From JACQFK01 sp036383955 (GTDB taxonomy: Bacteria > Planctomycetota > MHYJ01 > JACPRB01), in contig DASVNH010000243.1 of the NCBI GenBank assembly GCA_036383955.1, positions 1 through 64,000 on the forward strand: 64,000 nt of DNA. Reading direction: 5' to 3'. Below, in pieces: positions 62,640-64,000 of the stretch; the stretch's first letter is position 1; each line of letters starts with the position of its first letter. The translations under genes and the position numbers were made by a program. The notes under the pieces are model-generated. The model was not told where the DNA came from. It saw only the letters and a list, made by a program, of their open reading frames with translations, and did no database searches.

Positions 62640-64000
62640 CTAGTCTCGGGTCGCCATCCGGCGCGTGATCGACTGGCGCACGAAGGGGATCTTCGCCTCC
62701 TTCAGGAACACCGGCGCGCCCGCCGGGTCAGCGGCGACGACCGGCTCCAGCGCGTACCAGATCATGAACGGCAGGTTCGGATCCTCCGCGTCCTCCGCGC
62801 GCGCGAGCAGTCCCTTGAGGATCTCCCCGCGCTTCGCCACCGGCACCCTCTGCAGCGTCGACGCCAGGAAGAGCCGCACGAGCGGCGACGCGTCCTTCGC
62901 GGCCATGTCCTTCCACGCGGCGAGCGCCGCGTCGGACGGCTCCGCGAGCCGCACCGCCCAGCTCCGCACGTGCTCGCTCTCGTGGCCGAACAGCGCCGGG
63001 GCGTCCAGGGCGCCGATCGCGTGCAGCGCCCACATCGCCCGCAGCTTCCGCGTCTCGTCCGGATTCTTCTCCAGGATCTCCGTCAGCGCCGCTTTCGCGC
63101 CGCTCCCCCCGCGCTCCTGCAGGATCCGCCGGGATTGCCTCACCCACCAGTCGTTCGGATGCAGCTGCAGCGCGGCGAGCTCGACGTCCGGCATCTTCGA
63201 CAGGTCCGACGTCATCGGTTTCGGCGTCCCGTGCGCGATCCGGTAGATCCGCCCGCTCGTGCGATGCACGCTTTTCGTGTCGTGGCATTCTCCGACGTCC
63301 GACCAGTCGCCCAGATAGACCGCGCCGTCCGGCCCCGTCTTGATCGCCACGCCGCGGTACCAGGGATCGGCGGAGCGGAGGAGGTCGGGGCCGTGCTTCC
63401 CCACGTAGCCCGAGCCGCGGCGCTCGAGGAGGTCGCTGTTGACGCGGCGGCCGTGGATGTTGTGGGTGAAAAGCGCGCCGCGGTACGACGCGGGCCAGTT
63501 GTCGCCGAGATAGACAAGCGCGCCCGCGTGCGCGTGGCCGCCGCCCAGGACGTCGTGCTCCGCCCCCGTCCGCGACTTGGTCCAGTCCTTGCCCGCGAAG
63601 TGCACGTGGTCGGACGTCGACTTGATGAGCGCGTACGTGTTCGGCGTGAAGTCCTTGCCGTACATGCGCTCGTAGTGGGCGCCGGGGATGACGTGCCAGA
63701 GGTGGCCGATGACGCAGTTGGTGAAGAAGGCCTGGCCGCGGTCGTCCCAGTCGAGGCCCCAGGGGTTCGTGGTGCCCTCGCAGACGACCTCGAAGATCCG
63801 CTTCGTCGGGTGGAAGCGCCAGATGCCGCCGTTGAACTTCACGCGCTCGGCCGCGCCGGGCTTGCCGACGAGGGAGTCGCCCTGGATGCCCTGCGCGCCG
63901 TAGAGCCAGCCGTCGGGGCCCCAGGTCAGGCCGTTGAAGACGCAGTGGCCGATCTTGCCGTCGTTCCAGCCGTCGAGCAGCACTTCCGGCTCGCCGTCGG
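62640..64000 (-). CDS. PVC-type membrane-bound dehydrogenase with HEAT repeats (N-terminus outside window)
   Basis: The frame stays open to the right edge; about 453 C-terminal residues are seen. The first part is a sorbosone/glucose-dehydrogenase-like beta-propeller: NGLTWGPDGWLYGAQGIQG, WGLDWDDRGQAFFTN, GHAHAGALVYLGDNWP and VYLGDWSDVGECHD. It is followed by HEAT-like helices (about 290-430) holding W-V-R-Q-S-R-R-I-L-Q-E-R. This is the layout of the planctomycete putative membrane-bound dehydrogenase family. A C-terminal haem domain is absent. Confidence 0.9.
   Translation of the reverse strand, partial: DGEPEVLLDGWNDGKIGHCVFNGLTWGPDGWLYGAQGIQGDSLVGKPGAAERVKFNGGIWRFHPTKRIFEVVCEGTTNPWGLDWDDRGQAFFTNCVIGHLWHVIPGAHYERMYGKDFTPNTYALIKSTSDHVHFAGKDWTKSRTGAEHDVLGGGHAHAGALVYLGDNWPASYRGALFTHNIHGRRVNSDLLERRGSGYVGKHGPDLLRSADPWYRGVAIKTGPDGAVYLGDWSDVGECHDTKSVHRTSGRIYRIAHGTPKPMTSDLSKMPDVELAALQLHPNDWWVRQSRRILQERGGSGAKAALTEILEKNPDETRKLRAMWALHAIGALDAPALFGHESEHVRSWAVRLAEPSDAALAAWKDMAAKDASPLVRLFLASTLQRVPVAKRGEILKGLLARAEDAEDPNLPFMIWYALEPVVAADPAGAPVFLKEAKIPFVRQSITRRMATRD

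Noticed and set aside
1..64000. CRISPR arrays, rRNA and tRNA genes
   Set aside because: No regularly spaced repeats and no cloverleaf or rRNA segments were noticed when reading both strands; a covariance-model search was not possible.

Overview
The window is about 70% GC and gene-dense. It carries hallmark Planctomycetota (PVC) families: a TAT-exported DUF1501 protein, a DUF1549/DUF1553 cytochrome-type protein, a cytochrome c/WD40 giant, a PVC-type membrane-bound dehydrogenase, and short peptides whose tails resemble DUF1559 signatures. I read it as an uncultured or deep-branching, high-GC planctomycete. The lineage is inferred from gene content only; no rRNA or tRNA gene was seen.

Layout. 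0-8 kb holds housekeeping genes: truB (cut by the window edge) and rsmI, bioD-topA, a TerC/universal-stress fusion, trpD and a NUDIX hydrolase. 8-12 kb holds a four-gene operon of a DUF350 membrane protein, a second membrane protein, a glutathionylspermidine-synthase-like ATP-grasp enzyme and a lipoprotein. 12-20 kb holds a response regulator, a secreted HExxH protein, trpF-trpB-trpA and a dihydroorotate-dehydrogenase-like protein fused to a duplicated membrane domain. 19-22 kb holds two tandem LamG/Fn3 surface proteins with a shared Cys-containing C-terminal sorting tail, then an IS1182-type transposase remnant. 22-28 kb holds a TetR-controlled tripartite ABC efflux operon and dps. 28-35 kb holds fmt, a FAD oxidoreductase, a NIL-domain protein behind a consensus sigma-54 promoter, rnc and mfd. 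35.7-36.5 kb is a lower-GC insert with a Tse2-like toxin and a putative immunity gene, bracketed by a 52-bp duplication. 37-44.4 kb is the DUF1501/DUF1553/WD40-cytochrome cluster. 54-64 kb holds a ceramidase-like hydrolase, a divergent DenD/SDR pair, PhoD phosphatase, a carbohydrate-binding-like secreted protein and the PVC dehydrogenase.

The most unusual locus is 44.4-52.5 kb (possibly to 54 kb). Five tiny genes on the minus strand (48-59 aa), each with a strong Shine-Dalgarno, share a Lys-rich leader ending in M-K-K-(T/A)-K-G-G and then diverge completely. Around them lie two YkgJ-type Cys-cluster proteins, a JmjC/cupin oxygenase, a PpiC/SurA-like protein, an HlyD adaptor and an ABC exporter with two cyclic-nucleotide-binding domains plus an intact C39 double-glycine peptidase. 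This looks like an undescribed ribosomal-peptide modification and secretion system. Two cores copy DUF1559 hallmark strings and two or three resemble Hcp strands.

Expression style. At least fifteen genes have a TANNNT-type -10 box only 6-10 nt before the start codon, predicting leaderless or nearly leaderless mRNAs. Genes inside operons and the small peptide genes instead have Shine-Dalgarno sequences or stop/start overlaps. Several known-type dispersed intergenic repeats are scattered through the window.
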